Shown here piece by piece: positions 35,074 to 44,521 of a DNA stretch of 64,000 nucleotides. Position 1 is the first letter of the stretch. Each line of letters starts with the position of its first letter. The position numbers and the translations under genes are program-made. The notes beneath the pieces are model-generated. The model was not told where the DNA came from. It saw nothing but the letters and a program-made list of their open reading frames with translations, and ran no database searches. The DNA comes from an uncultured Prevotellaceae bacterium (GTDB lineage: Bacteria > Bacteroidota > Bacteroidia > Bacteroidales > Bacteroidaceae), in contig CACXMM010000020.1 in assembly GCA_902768785.1 (NCBI GenBank), positions 23,344-87,343 on the forward strand. Direction: 5' to 3'.

Positions 35074-37431
35074 TTATCTTTTCAGTAAGTTAAGCTCTTT
35101 CTCGGGCTTCATGACATTGTTCACCTTGGTCTGCTGATTCTTGGCATTGGCTTTGAGCGTGGCCTTGATGTCCTGAGAAGAGGCACCGATGAGGAACTGG
35201 TATTCTCCCTCGGTGACCACCCATGCAGAGGCAGCTTCGTCGAACGAGGCGAGATCCTCGGCCTTCAAGGTAAGTGTAATCGTCTCATTCTCCCCTGGCT
35301 TCAGCAGCTTGGTCTTGGCATAGGCCTTCAGTTCCTTGGAAGGTTTGTTGGCAGTCTTGTTGTCAGGGGCAGAGATATAGAGCTCCACCACCTCCTTACC
35401 TTCGAAATTACCCGTGTTCTTAACAGTAACCGTCACATCGTAGAGGTCGTTCTTCTGGGCAATCTTGGCATCACTGTATTCGAAAGTGGTGTAGCTGAGA
35501 CCGTAGCCAAAGGGATAGCTGACAGGTACCTCGAAGGAATCGAAGTAACGATAGCCAACGTAGATATCCTCCTCGTATTCGGTGAAGTCCACGTTCTTCA
35601 CATTACCTTTCTGTCCCTGATTCATCATGTCGATCTTGGCATTCAAATCAACAGGGAAATTCTTGGACGAATAGGCATCGTCGAACTTCACTGGCCATGT
35701 CATGGTGAACTTACCGGATGGTGACTGCTTACCGCTGAGCACATCAACGACGCTGTTACCACCTTCCTGACCAGCCTGCCATGCACAGAGAATGGCATCG
35801 GGCAGATCCTTCCAGGAAGCAGTCTCTATGACTCCACCGATATTCAGGAGCACCACCACCTGCTTGCCTGCCTTGTGATACACATCACACACCTGCTGGA
35901 TGAGGTTACGCTCTGAGTCACTGAGGTTGAAGTCGGAAGACTTACGATCGAGGAACTCTCCTGAGATACGTCCGAGGGTGATGATGGCAATATCAGCCAC
36001 ATTGGCCTGAGCGGTGATCTCCTCAACAGTGAACTGCTTCTCTGCAGGTAGTGCACCCGGCAGGAAACTGGCCATCATGGCAGCTTGCTTGTCTTTCTTG
36101 GCCATCTCATCAATCTCCTTTTTGCGAGCCTCCTTGCAGTCGGTGATATATTTCTCATAAACGCCCTTCAGTTCATCACTGACAGTATAGCCACCATTCT
36201 TCAGACCTTCAAGCAGTGACACCACATAGGCATGGTTCACATTTCCGGAACCTGTACCACCAGCAATGAAATCGTAGGAAGTGTTACCATAGAGGGCCAC
36301 GTTCTTGATACTCTCTGCGAACGGAAGAGCCTTCTCATTCTTCATGAGCACCATACCCTCGGCAGCTGACTGACGGGTGACAGCAGCATGAGCCTTGAGG
36401 TCGGGCTTGTTGGAGTATTTGTATCCCTGATAGCGAGGACTCTTCTCAACGAGGTTCAGGATGCGCTGGACATTGCGGTCCAAATCAGCCTCTGCCAGTT
36501 TACCACTCTTTACACCAGCCACGATACTGTCGAACTGCTCTGCCTTACCAGGCTGCAGCATGTCATTACCAGCCCACATCTGCTTGGCACCATCCTTACC
36601 GCCAAACCAATCGGTCATCACCGTTCCCTCATAGCCCCACTCATCGCGGAGAATGGTCTCCACAAGGTCTTTGCTCTCAGAGGTATAGATGCCGTTGATA
36701 TAGTTGTAGGACGTCATCACTGTCCAGGGTTTGCTCTCCTTGATGGCAATCTCGAAGCCCTTCAGGTAAATCTCACGGAGGGCACGTTGTGAGATGTGTG
36801 CATCATTGTTCATACGGTTCGTCTCCTGGTTATTGGCAGCAAAGTGCTTGATACTGGTACCCACATCGTTCTTCTGGACACCTTTGATATAGGCGGAAGC
36901 GGTCTTACCTGCCACAACGGGATCTTCGGAATAGTACTCGAAGTTACGGCCGCAGAGCGGGTTACGCATGATATTGAGGGCTGGAGCCAACAACACGTCG
37001 GCACCATATTCCTTCACCTCCTCACCGATGGCCTGTCCTACTTCCTCGATGAGTTTGGTGTTCCATGTAGAGGCCAGCAGAGTTCCGATGGGGAAATGTG
37101 TACAGTAATAGGTGGCAGAATCACCCTGACGGGTAGCATCGATGCGCAGTCCGGCAGGACCGTCGGCAAGAACGATAGCAGGGATTCCAATGGAGTCGAG
37201 AGGATAGGTGGTACCAGCGGCACCTGGCACCAGGTTACGGGTAGCGCCAATCACGGCATTATCGCCAGAGAAACCTTGCATACCTGTTCCGATAACAAAG
37301 TGAGCCTTGTCTTCGAGCGACATCTGGGCCATCACTTCTTCCTGGTTAATCACGTTTTGTGGGGCTTTTTCTGATGTTCCACAGCCCACTAACAGCAGTG
37401 CTGCAACTACGGTTAAAATGGATTTCTTCAT
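35074..37431 (-). CDS. glycoside hydrolase family 3 lipoprotein (beta-glucosidase type)
   Basis: A 785-aa lipoprotein: signal MKKSILTVVAALLLVGC with Cys17. The N-terminal (alpha/beta)8 domain (about 35-350) has DGPAGLRID, KHFAANNQETNR and the nucleophile Asp274 in YEGTVMTDWFGG. The GH3 C-terminal alpha/beta domain follows (about 380-620, VVVLLNIGGVIETASW, CAWQAGQEGG), then a fibronectin III-like domain at about 680-770 (GYGLSYTTFEYSDA, EVVELYISAPD, KELKAYAKTKLLKPGE). Relatives cut beta-glucosides or beta-xylosides at the cell surface. The exact substrate cannot be told. It is a single-gene unit. Confidence 0.95.
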   Translation of the reverse strand: MKKSILTVVAALLLVGCGTSEKAPQNVINQEEVMAQMSLEDKAHFVIGTGMQGFSGDNAVIGATRNLVPGAAGTTYPLDSIGIPAIVLADGPAGLRIDATRQGDSATYYCTHFPIGTLLASTWNTKLIEEVGQAIGEEVKEYGADVLLAPALNIMRNPLCGRNFEYYSEDPVVAGKTASAYIKGVQKNDVGTSIKHFAANNQETNRMNNDAHISQRALREIYLKGFEIAIKESKPWTVMTSYNYINGIYTSESKDLVETILRDEWGYEGTVMTDWFGGKDGAKQMWAGNDMLQPGKAEQFDSIVAGVKSGKLAEADLDRNVQRILNLVEKSPRYQGYKYSNKPDLKAHAAVTRQSAAEGMVLMKNEKALPFAESIKNVALYGNTSYDFIAGGTGSGNVNHAYVVSLLEGLKNGGYTVSDELKGVYEKYITDCKEARKKEIDEMAKKDKQAAMMASFLPGALPAEKQFTVEEITAQANVADIAIITLGRISGEFLDRKSSDFNLSDSERNLIQQVCDVYHKAGKQVVVLLNIGGVIETASWKDLPDAILCAWQAGQEGGNSVVDVLSGKQSPSGKFTMTWPVKFDDAYSSKNFPVDLNAKIDMMNQGQKGNVKNVDFTEYEEDIYVGYRYFDSFEVPVSYPFGYGLSYTTFEYSDAKIAQKNDLYDVTVTVKNTGNFEGKEVVELYISAPDNKTANKPSKELKAYAKTKLLKPGENETITLTLKAEDLASFDEAASAWVVTEGEYQFLIGASSQDIKATLKANAKNQQTKVNNVMKPEKELNLLKR

Positions 37432-37451
37432 AGGTCTATAGTTTAATGGTG

Positions 37452-37459
37452 CAAATATA
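37452..37459 (-). promoter_or_regulatory. -7 box of the GH3 gene
   Basis: Minus-strand TATATTTG about 20 bases before the ATG at 37431. Confidence 0.65.
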
Positions 37460-37495
37460 AATATTATTTTTGAATTACGTATGAAGTTTTGTATA

Positions 37496-38650
37496 TTATT
37501 TTCCTATCCAGGTGAGTTTTCGCCAAAGACCCTCCAATGGACCGCGTGGGTGATGCTTGAACCAGTAACGGCAGAAGGCATACTGACCTATGACCATGGC
37601 CAGACCGACCAGCACCGCATAAGTAATACCCAGTTTATAGTAACAGGCAAGACCGTAGTCGTAGAAGATGAAAGTGCCGATGATGGATTGTAGAAGATAG
37701 TTGGTAAGACTCATACGACCGAAGACGCACAGGTGATGAAGCACACGGCGAACCCCTTCGAAGGCATACCAGGCAGAAACGACTGCCGAGACGATCATCA
37801 GCAGTATGAAGAGGTTGTACACAGGATTGAGCCACATCGCAAGTTTGCCGAAATCCACGAAACTCATGCCGATGACCACAACAGAGGATGTACAGAGTAC
37901 GATATGCCAACAATGGAGGTTCGCCACCGAACTGTGCTTACCTATCCGCAGTCTTTCAGGATAGAACAGGCGCTGTCGTCCTAACTGCATGCCGAGGATG
38001 AAAAGACAAAGCAGCTGCGTCAGTCGCCCGCTGAAGATATTGTATCGGAAGTTAAGCTCAAAACCATATCGGAGGTTTGCTACAACATTCTCCCAGAACG
38101 TACCGTTCTCATGCACACCCAGAATATAGTTATACAGTTCGAAGAGTGTGGTATTGTCGATTGTTTTACCCGTCAGCAGACAGTACAATTCTATAGGTTG
38201 AATAGCCAGAAGGCCAATGATGCACCATACAATTCGCAAGGGAAGATAACTGATGGGGATGAGCAGCAGACCATAAACGGCATAGAGCATCAGGATGTCA
38301 CCGTCATAGAAAGCAACATTGATGAGACCGAAGCCGAACAGCAGGCACATGCGCCACGCAAAACGGCCAGAGAACGAGCGCCCCTTCTGCTGCTGGTTGT
38401 CGTTCATGATGAAGAAGCTCAGTCCGAAGAGCATAGCAAAGATCCCATACATCTTGCCCGACAGGAGCCATGCCATGGTCTTACCCACCATCTGGTCAAT
38501 AGGCAACGAATAGAGGATCGTCTTCTTCGTAAAGACATCGAAGTGCTCGACAGCGTGATACAGGATGATACCCGCCACGGCAATACCCCTCAGGGCATCG
38601 GCCACGTCGATTCGGGTGTTGGGTAAGTTACGCGTCTTCCAAAAATACAT
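37496..38650 (-). CDS. DUF418 family membrane protein
   Basis: A 384-aa polytopic protein. The start at 38650 (MYFWKTRNLPNTRIDVADAL) gives the usual N-terminus; the longer frame from 38695 runs back toward the tRNA terminator. The opening R-I-D-x-x-D-A-L-R-G-I-A-x-x-G-I helix is the DUF418 and acyltransferase-like hallmark, and the last 160 residues form the DUF418 region (RMSLTNYLLQSIIGTFIFY, RYWFKHHPRGPLEGLWRKLT). About ten transmembrane helices are predicted by eye. A transport role has been proposed for relatives; none is proven. Confidence 0.9.
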   Translation of the reverse strand: MYFWKTRNLPNTRIDVADALRGIAVAGIILYHAVEHFDVFTKKTILYSLPIDQMVGKTMAWLLSGKMYGIFAMLFGLSFFIMNDNQQQKGRSFSGRFAWRMCLLFGFGLINVAFYDGDILMLYAVYGLLLIPISYLPLRIVWCIIGLLAIQPIELYCLLTGKTIDNTTLFELYNYILGVHENGTFWENVVANLRYGFELNFRYNIFSGRLTQLLCLFILGMQLGRQRLFYPERLRIGKHSSVANLHCWHIVLCTSSVVVIGMSFVDFGKLAMWLNPVYNLFILLMIVSAVVSAWYAFEGVRRVLHHLCVFGRMSLTNYLLQSIIGTFIFYDYGLACYYKLGITYAVLVGLAMVIGQYAFCRYWFKHHPRGPLEGLWRKLTWIGK

Positions 38651-38697
38651 CGTGTTAAGCGGCTCAGACAGAGAAATATGGTAATGAATAAACAATA

Positions 38698-38727
38698 AAG
38701 ACTGAGAATCACATGACTCTCAGTCTT
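38698..38727 (-). terminator. terminator of tRNA-Pro
   Basis: Perfect 10-bp stem AAGACTGAGA/TCTCAGTCTT with a 10-base loop, eight bases past the tRNA on the minus strand. Confidence 0.85.
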
Positions 38728-38735
38728 CGAAAAAG

Positions 38736-38808
38736 TCGGGATTACTGGACTCGAACCAGCGACCTCGCGCCCCCCAGACGTGTGCGCTACCAACTGCGCT
38801 AAATCCCG
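38736..38808 (-). tRNA. tRNA-Pro (anticodon GGG)
   Basis: 73 bases without encoded CCA. Acceptor stem CGGGATT/AATCCCG, D arm GCGC-loop-GCGC, T arm GCTGG-TTCGAGT-CCAGT. The anticodon loop CTGGGGG gives GGG. The anticodon stem CACGT/GCGCG has an A-C mismatch at the second pair and a G-T at the last, so it is weaker than usual. Confidence 0.95.
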
Positions 38809-38827
38809 ATCTTTTGTTTTGCGACTG

Positions 38828-38859
38828 CAAAGGTAGTGGTTTTCTTTGAACTGTGCAAA
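38828..38859 (-). promoter_or_regulatory. promoter of tRNA-Pro
   Basis: Minus-strand TTTG, 20-base spacer, TACCTTTG; predicted transcription start about 15 bases before the tRNA. Confidence 0.8.
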
Positions 38860-39004
38860 TTTTTAGGAGAAAAATCGATAAATCTTTGTAAAATGTACTG
38901 TTACCCCAGTGATTCCCCATCCTGACAGCCCTCCCTTCGCTGCTAACAAATCTATCTTTTTTATTAAAAAATCGATTTATTGATGTAGTTACGAAATAAA
39001 TTCG

Positions 39005-39012
39005 TACATTTG
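39005..39012 (+). promoter_or_regulatory. -7 box of aroA that fixes its start
   Basis: TACATTTG. The alternative TTG start codon at 39010 lies inside this box, so translation must begin at the ATG at 39034. Confidence 0.75.
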
Positions 39013-39033
39013 CAAGAAATTCTGAACAACTCT

Positions 39034-40287
39034 ATGCGATATATCCTTCATGCGCCGGAACAGCTGCACTGCACCATCGACCTTCCGGCATCGAAAAGTA
39101 TCAGTAACAGAGCACTGGTAATCCATGCCCTCTCGGGCAGCAGTATCCTTCCTGAGAATCTCAGTGACTGTGACGACACGGAAGTGATTGTCAATGCCCT
39201 GCGTGACATGCCCGAGGTCATCGACATCAAGGCCGCAGGTACCGCCATGCGTTTCATGACAGCCTACCTGAGTGTAACCCCCGGGACCCATATCCTGACA
39301 GGAACGGAACGCATGTGCCACCGTCCCATCAAGATTCTCGTCAATGCCCTCCGCTATTTAGGAGCTCATATAGAATATGTAGGCGAAGAAGGGTTCCCTC
39401 CCCTGCGCATCAAGGGCAGGAACCTGGAAGGAGGAAGCTTGGAGGTTCCCGGCAGCATCAGCTCACAGTATATCTCAGCCCTGCTGATGATCGGTCCGTC
39501 ATTGCGTAACGGACTGGAGTTGAAGCTCACAGGGAACATCATTTCTCGTCCTTATATCGATCTCACCCTCCATACCATGCATGACTTCGGTGTGAGGGTG
39601 GAATGGACAGACATAGACACCATCAAGACTGAGCACCAGCAATATCAACATCGGGAATACGTCATCGAAAACGACTGGAGTGCTTCCAGCTACTGGTATG
39701 AAATCATGGCATTGAGCGACGGCATCGACAATGAGATCAAACTGACGGGTTTGGTAGATGGATCCCGTCAGGGCGACTCCGTGGTACGTTATCTCTTTTC
39801 CATGCTTGGCGTCAAGACGACCTTCGAGAACACAGAGCCTGGCGTCCCCGCCACCGTTACCCTCAAGAAGGTAAGACAGCACCTGCCCCGTCTTGATTAT
39901 GACTTCATCAACCAGCCCGACCTTGCTCAGACCTTCGTGGTGTGCTGTGCCCTGATGGACATCCCCTTTCACTTCAAAGGACTCTCCACATTAAAGATTA
40001 AGGAAACCGACCGCATCGAGGCACTAAAGAAAGAGATGCGCAAGCTGGGCTATGTCATCAAGGATGCCAATGGCAGTGAACTGTTGTGGGACGGAGAACG
40101 CTGCGATGCCTCTTTCGAACCCATCGACACCTACGAGGACCACCGCATGGCCCTGGCATTCGCTCCGTTGTGCATCAAGATACCCGGTCTCAGCATCAAC
40201 AACCCGCAAGTGGTCTCTAAGAGCTATCCCGCCTTCTGGTCACACCTGCGGCAGGCAGGCTTCAGTATAGAGGAACAAGACGTATGA
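39034..40287 (+). CDS. aroA: 3-phosphoshikimate 1-carboxyvinyltransferase (EPSP synthase)
   Basis: A 417-aa cytoplasmic enzyme of the shikimate pathway; it joins phosphoenolpyruvate to shikimate 3-phosphate. Motifs: LPASKSISNRALVIHALSG with the substrate-binding Lys and Arg, AGTAMRFMTAYLSVTPG, GTERMCHRPI, GSISSQYISALLMIGP, and the C-terminal LKIKETDRIEALKKEMRKLG and EDHRMALAFAPL. The length is at the short end for the family but both domains are complete. It overlaps the next gene by four bases. Confidence 0.97.
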   Translation: MRYILHAPEQLHCTIDLPASKSISNRALVIHALSGSSILPENLSDCDDTEVIVNALRDMPEVIDIKAAGTAMRFMTAYLSVTPGTHILTGTERMCHRPIKILVNALRYLGAHIEYVGEEGFPPLRIKGRNLEGGSLEVPGSISSQYISALLMIGPSLRNGLELKLTGNIISRPYIDLTLHTMHDFGVRVEWTDIDTIKTEHQQYQHREYVIENDWSASSYWYEIMALSDGIDNEIKLTGLVDGSRQGDSVVRYLFSMLGVKTTFENTEPGVPATVTLKKVRQHLPRLDYDFINQPDLAQTFVVCCALMDIPFHFKGLSTLKIKETDRIEALKKEMRKLGYVIKDANGSELLWDGERCDASFEPIDTYEDHRMALAFAPLCIKIPGLSINNPQVVSKSYPAFWSHLRQAGFSIEEQDV

Positions 40288-40682
40288 CCATCTTCATCTA
40301 CCTGCTGATCGCCCTCCTTTTCCTGGGTGTTCTCGCCGCCATTTTCAGTCTGCTGTCGCACAATAAAGACGTTAGGCCTGACGTTATTATGGCAGACAGT
40401 TCGTCATGTGCCACCTGCAACGGTGAGAATACAAAGTGCGAACAGGAGTGTATGATGGAGGCAGCGGTCAAGGACATCGAGTATTTCGATGACGAAGAGC
40501 TTGACTGCTTTCAGGGAAAGTCATCCGACAGCTACGACGACGAAGAGGCTGAGACTTTCCGTGATATTCTCTATTCCATGCGCCAGGAGGAAGTCAAGGA
40601 GTGGATACGCAGTCTGACCCTTCGCGGCATTGAGTTGCCCGACCAGGTAAAGGACGAAGTGATGATGCTAAGGGAGAGTTGA
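40284..40682 (+). CDS. small membrane-anchored protein with a Cys cluster
   Basis: A 132-aa protein. One N-terminal transmembrane helix (IYLLIALLFLGVLAAIFSLL), then a Cys-rich stretch SSCATCNGENTKCEQECMME with four Cys in 14 residues, and a fifth Cys in DDEELDCF. An acidic helical tail follows (ETFRDILYSMRQEEVKEWIR). The Cys spacing suggests a metal or iron-sulphur site, but no family was recognised. It follows aroA with a four-base overlap. Its stop codon lies inside the first unit of an 8-mer array. Confidence 0.75.
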   Translation: MTIFIYLLIALLFLGVLAAIFSLLSHNKDVRPDVIMADSSSCATCNGENTKCEQECMMEAAVKDIEYFDDEELDCFQGKSSDSYDDEEAETFRDILYSMRQEEVKEWIRSLTLRGIELPDQVKDEVMMLRES

Positions 40683-40741
40683 GAAATTGAGAAATTGAAA
40701 AATTGAAAAATTGAAAAATTGAAGAATTGAAGAGTTGAAGA
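40678..40741. repeat. octamer tandem array
   Basis: Eight 8-base units, consensus ATTGAARA (first and last units begin GTTGA), between the Cys-cluster gene and porW. The first unit contains the stop codon of the upstream gene. Confidence 0.95.
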
Positions 40742-40779
40742 AAGATAAGGACATAGCAAGAAGAAGGGTACGAGGCACG

Positions 40780-43700
40780 ATGAAACGGGCTTCGCATCAC
40801 TCCTCATCCCTCATGATTCATCTTTCATCCTTCATCTTTCATCCTTCATCTCTCATCCCTCATCCCTCATCTCTCATCTTTCATCCCTCATCTTTCATCC
40901 CTCATCCTTCATCCTTCATCTTTCATCTTTCATCTTTCATTCTTTTCTTCCTTCTCGTCAGCTGTTCCAACGACAAGAATACCGCACAGTCGCGGTGGTG
41001 GCATTCCTTCAATGCCCGTTACAACACTTATTTCAACGGTTCTCAGGCCTATATCGACGCCTCCATGGAGAAAGAGAACGGGAACAAGGATAACTTTACC
41101 GAGATCATCCCCCTCTACCCCGTAGGAAACAAAAACAGTCGCGAGATCGGCAAGAGCAACTACGACCGCGCTATTGAGAAGAGTCAGAAAGCCATCAAGC
41201 GCCACAGTATCAAGCGGCGTCCCGAATGGACAAAGAACAGGAAGAAGACCGAACGCGACATTGAGTGGCTCAGCCGTAGCGAATACAATCCGTTCCTCTG
41301 GAAGGCATGGCTTCTGATGGGTCGTTCGCAATTCCACAAGGGAGCCTTTGAGGATGCCGCCTCCACCTTTGCCTATATGAGCAGACTCTACCAGACGCAA
41401 CCCGCCATCTACGGGAAGGCCCGTGCCTGGCTCGCTAAATGCTATATCGAGCAGGACTGGATCTATGATGCAGAGGACGTGATTACCAAGATGAAACGCG
41501 ACTCCATCGACTGGCGGGCTGCGAAGGAATGGGACTACACCCTGGCCGATTACTATATCCATACGGAACGTTACGAGGAGGCCATCCCCTATCTGCGGAA
41601 AGTGATACGCCATGAGATGCGCCGCAAGCAGAAAGCCCGCGAGTGGTATCTGATGGGACAGTTAGAAGCTGCCCTGGGACATCACGAGAAAGCCTATCAG
41701 GCATTCAAGCACGTCATCCGCCAGAGTCCGCCCTACGAACTGGAGTTCAATGCCCGTATCGCCATGACCGAGGTGATGGCCAGCACCCATGACAAGCAGA
41801 TGATCAAGCGTCTGAAGCGCATGGCTGCCTCCGACAAGAACAAAGACTATCTCGATCAGGTTTATTATGCCATCGGTAACATCTACCTCTCCAAGAACGA
41901 CACCCTGAATGCCATCGCCGCCTACGAGAAAGGGAACGAGAAAGCTACGCGCTCCGGTATAGAGAAAGGTGTGCTCCTGCTGCACCTCGGTGATCTCTAT
42001 TGGGCCCAGGAGAAGTTCAGCGATGCCCGCCGCTGCTATGGTGAGGCCATCGGCTTATTAGACAAGGACCGTGATGACTACGAACAGCTGTCATCGCGTT
42101 CGAAGGTACTCGACGAGCTCGTTCCCCACACCGAGGCCGTCCATCTGCAAGACTCCCTGCAGGCACTGGCCAAGATGAGTGAAGAAGACCGCAATGCTGC
42201 CATCGACCGTGTGATCGAGGAGCTGAAGAAGAAAGAGAAGGAGGAGCGGAGGAAACAAGCCGAGCAGGAAGCCGAACAACGGCAGATGGGCGGTGACGAC
42301 TTCGACGATATCATCCCCAATGACAGGCCCTCTCAGCGCAATGTTCCCCAAACGCCTACCCAACAGCCAGGTAGCGGTATCTGGTATTTCTATAACCCCA
42401 CCGCCGTGAATCAGGGAAAGGCCACGTTCCAGAAGCAATGGGGAAAGCGCGAGAATGTAGATAACTGGCAGCGCATGAACAAGACCGTGGTGGCTACACC
42501 CACAGGAGCCGAGGAGATGAGTGATGCCGAGCGTGACTCGTTAGCCATGGAAGCCGCCGTGCAGGACTCGCTGTCACAGGTCCTTGACAGTGCACAGAAC
42601 GATCCCCACAAACGAGAATATTATCTGGCACAGATCCCGTTCACTGAGGAGCAGATCGCCGAGAGCGATGCCATCATCAAAGATGCCTTGTTCCACAGTG
42701 GTGTGCTGTTCAAGGACAAGCTCGACAACCTCCGTCTGGGAGAGCGGCAGCTGCGTCGTCTCACCGACCAATATCCCGACTATGAGCACATGGACGATGT
42801 GTTCTACCACCTGTGGCTGCTCTATCAGCGCAAAGGCATGGGACCCACAGCCGACAGGTATCTCGAACAACTGAAAGAAAGCTATCCTGAGAGTCAGTGG
42901 ACAGCCCTCCTTTCCGATCCCTACTTCGAGGAGAACGCCCGCTTCGGCACCCACCTCGAAGATTCCCTCTATGCCGCTACCTATACTGCCTTCAAGGCCA
43001 ACCGTCTGCAGGAGGTGCGTACCAATACCGCCCTTTCCGCCAGTCGTTTCCCCTTGGGTGCCCATCGCGACAAGTTCCTTTTTATCGGAGGACTGGGTAA
43101 GCTGAACGATGGCGACAGCAAGGGTTGTCTTGACGATATGGAGGAGGTGGTGACCCATTATCCGCAAAGCGAGGTCAGTGCCATGGCCGGTATGATCATT
43201 AATGGTGTGAAGGCTGGACGCCGGTTGCATGGAGGCCGCTTTGACATGGGCGATGTATGGACGCGGCGCAGTGAGGTGTTGCAGGACAGCGACTCCATCG
43301 CCGCCCGGGTGTTCATTGCCGAGCGTAACGACAAGTTCGTCTTCATGATGGCCTACGAGCCCGACTCCGTGAACGAGAACCAGCTGCTCTACGAGATGGC
43401 GCGGTTTAACTTCACCAGTTTCATCGTGCGCAACTTTGACATCGAGATAGAAGAAGAGGAAGGACTGCATCGCATGAAGATCAGCGGTTTCCTCAACTAC
43501 GACGAAGCCCTGCAGTATGCCCGTGTGCTCTACAAGAACGAGGCCATCACCCGTCTGCTACAAGATGCTCGTGTCATTCTCATCAGTGAGCCCAACTTAG
43601 AGCTATTGGGCACCCACTACAGTTACAACGACTATGCTGATTTCTATGAGCAGCATTTCATCCCGCTGAAGATCAGTACGGTGCAGTTGCTCACCGAACC

Positions 43701-44346
43701 CGCCGACATCCAGTACGAGGAAAGGGAGGAAGCACCCGTCGAGGGCGGTGAACTGCTAAACGGCGGTGTTATGGATGACAACACACTGATCGACCTGGGT
43801 ATCGATGATGTTCCTGCTGCCAACGGAGCCGTGCTTCTTGAAGAACAAGCACCTGTGCCCTCTACAACGGGTACAGAGGTTCCACAGGGACAAAATATCG
43901 AACTCCCACAGGAGCCAAATGTGGAACTTCCTCAGGAACAAGGTGTAGAGATTCCACAGGAGCAAGGCATAGAACTTCCTCAGGAACAAGGCACAGGACT
44001 CCTGCAGGAGCAAGGTGTGGAGCTTCCGCAGGAGGAGGGTATTGAACTCCCGCAGGAACAAACCATTGAACTCCCGCAGGAGAAACCAACCGTACGCCAG
44101 CAGGTTACTGGCATCTTAGAGATTGTCCCTGAGGAGACTCCCACCCCACAGTCCATGATAGGGACCTTGGAGATTCCCGATGAGACTGAGACCATCGGGG
44201 GGAACCCACCTCAGGAACCCGTAAAGACACAAAAGACCGAGCCTGCTAAGAAGGAACCCGACAAGAAGGAACCAACCAAGAAGGAATCTGTCAAGCAAGA
44301 AGAGCCCGAGGAAGTAGATGAATATTTCGAGCTCGAAGGCTTCTGA
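40780..44346 (+). CDS. porW: T9SS periplasmic lipoprotein PorW/SprE
   Basis: About 1188 aa. After the lipobox LLVSC it starts SNDKNTAQSRWWHSFNARYN, TYFNGSQAYIDASMEKEN, the clear PorW/SprE N-terminus. TPR-like repeats follow (FLWKAWLLMGRSQFHKGAFE, AYEKGNEKATRSGIEKGVLL), and a large low-complexity C-terminus has eight copies of an 8-residue [IV]-E-L-P-Q-E-x-x repeat (43897-44088) and a Lys/Glu tail. PorW is a T9SS factor needed for secretion and gliding in relatives. The signal peptide is odd: the heptamer array 40803-40942 encodes it as a 7-residue His/Pro/Ser/Phe/Ile repeat. Starts at 40780 and 40813 are both possible. Confidence 0.9.
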   Translation: MKRASHHSSSLMIHLSSFIFHPSSLIPHPSSLIFHPSSFIPHPSSFIFHLSSFILFFLLVSCSNDKNTAQSRWWHSFNARYNTYFNGSQAYIDASMEKENGNKDNFTEIIPLYPVGNKNSREIGKSNYDRAIEKSQKAIKRHSIKRRPEWTKNRKKTERDIEWLSRSEYNPFLWKAWLLMGRSQFHKGAFEDAASTFAYMSRLYQTQPAIYGKARAWLAKCYIEQDWIYDAEDVITKMKRDSIDWRAAKEWDYTLADYYIHTERYEEAIPYLRKVIRHEMRRKQKAREWYLMGQLEAALGHHEKAYQAFKHVIRQSPPYELEFNARIAMTEVMASTHDKQMIKRLKRMAASDKNKDYLDQVYYAIGNIYLSKNDTLNAIAAYEKGNEKATRSGIEKGVLLLHLGDLYWAQEKFSDARRCYGEAIGLLDKDRDDYEQLSSRSKVLDELVPHTEAVHLQDSLQALAKMSEEDRNAAIDRVIEELKKKEKEERRKQAEQEAEQRQMGGDDFDDIIPNDRPSQRNVPQTPTQQPGSGIWYFYNPTAVNQGKATFQKQWGKRENVDNWQRMNKTVVATPTGAEEMSDAERDSLAMEAAVQDSLSQVLDSAQNDPHKREYYLAQIPFTEEQIAESDAIIKDALFHSGVLFKDKLDNLRLGERQLRRLTDQYPDYEHMDDVFYHLWLLYQRKGMGPTADRYLEQLKESYPESQWTALLSDPYFEENARFGTHLEDSLYAATYTAFKANRLQEVRTNTALSASRFPLGAHRDKFLFIGGLGKLNDGDSKGCLDDMEEVVTHYPQSEVSAMAGMIINGVKAGRRLHGGRFDMGDVWTRRSEVLQDSDSIAARVFIAERNDKFVFMMAYEPDSVNENQLLYEMARFNFTSFIVRNFDIEIEEEEGLHRMKISGFLNYDEALQYARVLYKNEAITRLLQDARVILISEPNLELLGTHYSYNDYADFYEQHFIPLKISTVQLLTEPADIQYEEREEAPVEGGELLNGGVMDDNTLIDLGIDDVPAANGAVLLEEQAPVPSTTGTEVPQGQNIELPQEPNVELPQEQGVEIPQEQGIELPQEQGTGLLQEQGVELPQEEGIELPQEQTIELPQEKPTVRQQVTGILEIVPEETPTPQSMIGTLEIPDETETIGGNPPQEPVKTQKTEPAKKEPDKKEPTKKESVKQEEPEEVDEYFELEGF
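40803..40942. repeat. heptamer tandem array encoding the porW signal region
   Basis: Twenty consecutive 7-base units, consensus [CT]TCATC[CT]. In the porW frame it reads as a 7-residue repeat of the H-P-S-S-F-I-F type, directly before the hydrophobic core and lipobox. Confidence 0.95.
43897..44088. repeat. 24-bp in-frame repeat in porW
   Basis: Eight units of 24 bases coding for [IVT]-[EG]-[LI]-[PL]-Q-E-x-x. Unlike the heptamers, the unit length keeps the frame, so copy number can vary without harm. Confidence 0.9.
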
Positions 44347-44521
44347 CCCCACCCCTACCCCAACGTACTATCAAGCCTCCGTTGGCTCTTTGGCTCCCCA
44401 CCCCTCTAAGGGGCGGTGTACTGGCAAGGGGTGCGGTGCTTGCGGCCTTTTCCAAATAAATAAAGGTGCCTTTAGCCAGCGCGGGGCTTCACCAAAAACT
44501 ATGAAATAAATTTGAACTTTT

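Noticed and set aside
39010-39033. Upstream TTG start for aroA
   Set aside because: The codon lies within the -7 promoter box, so it would not be transcribed.
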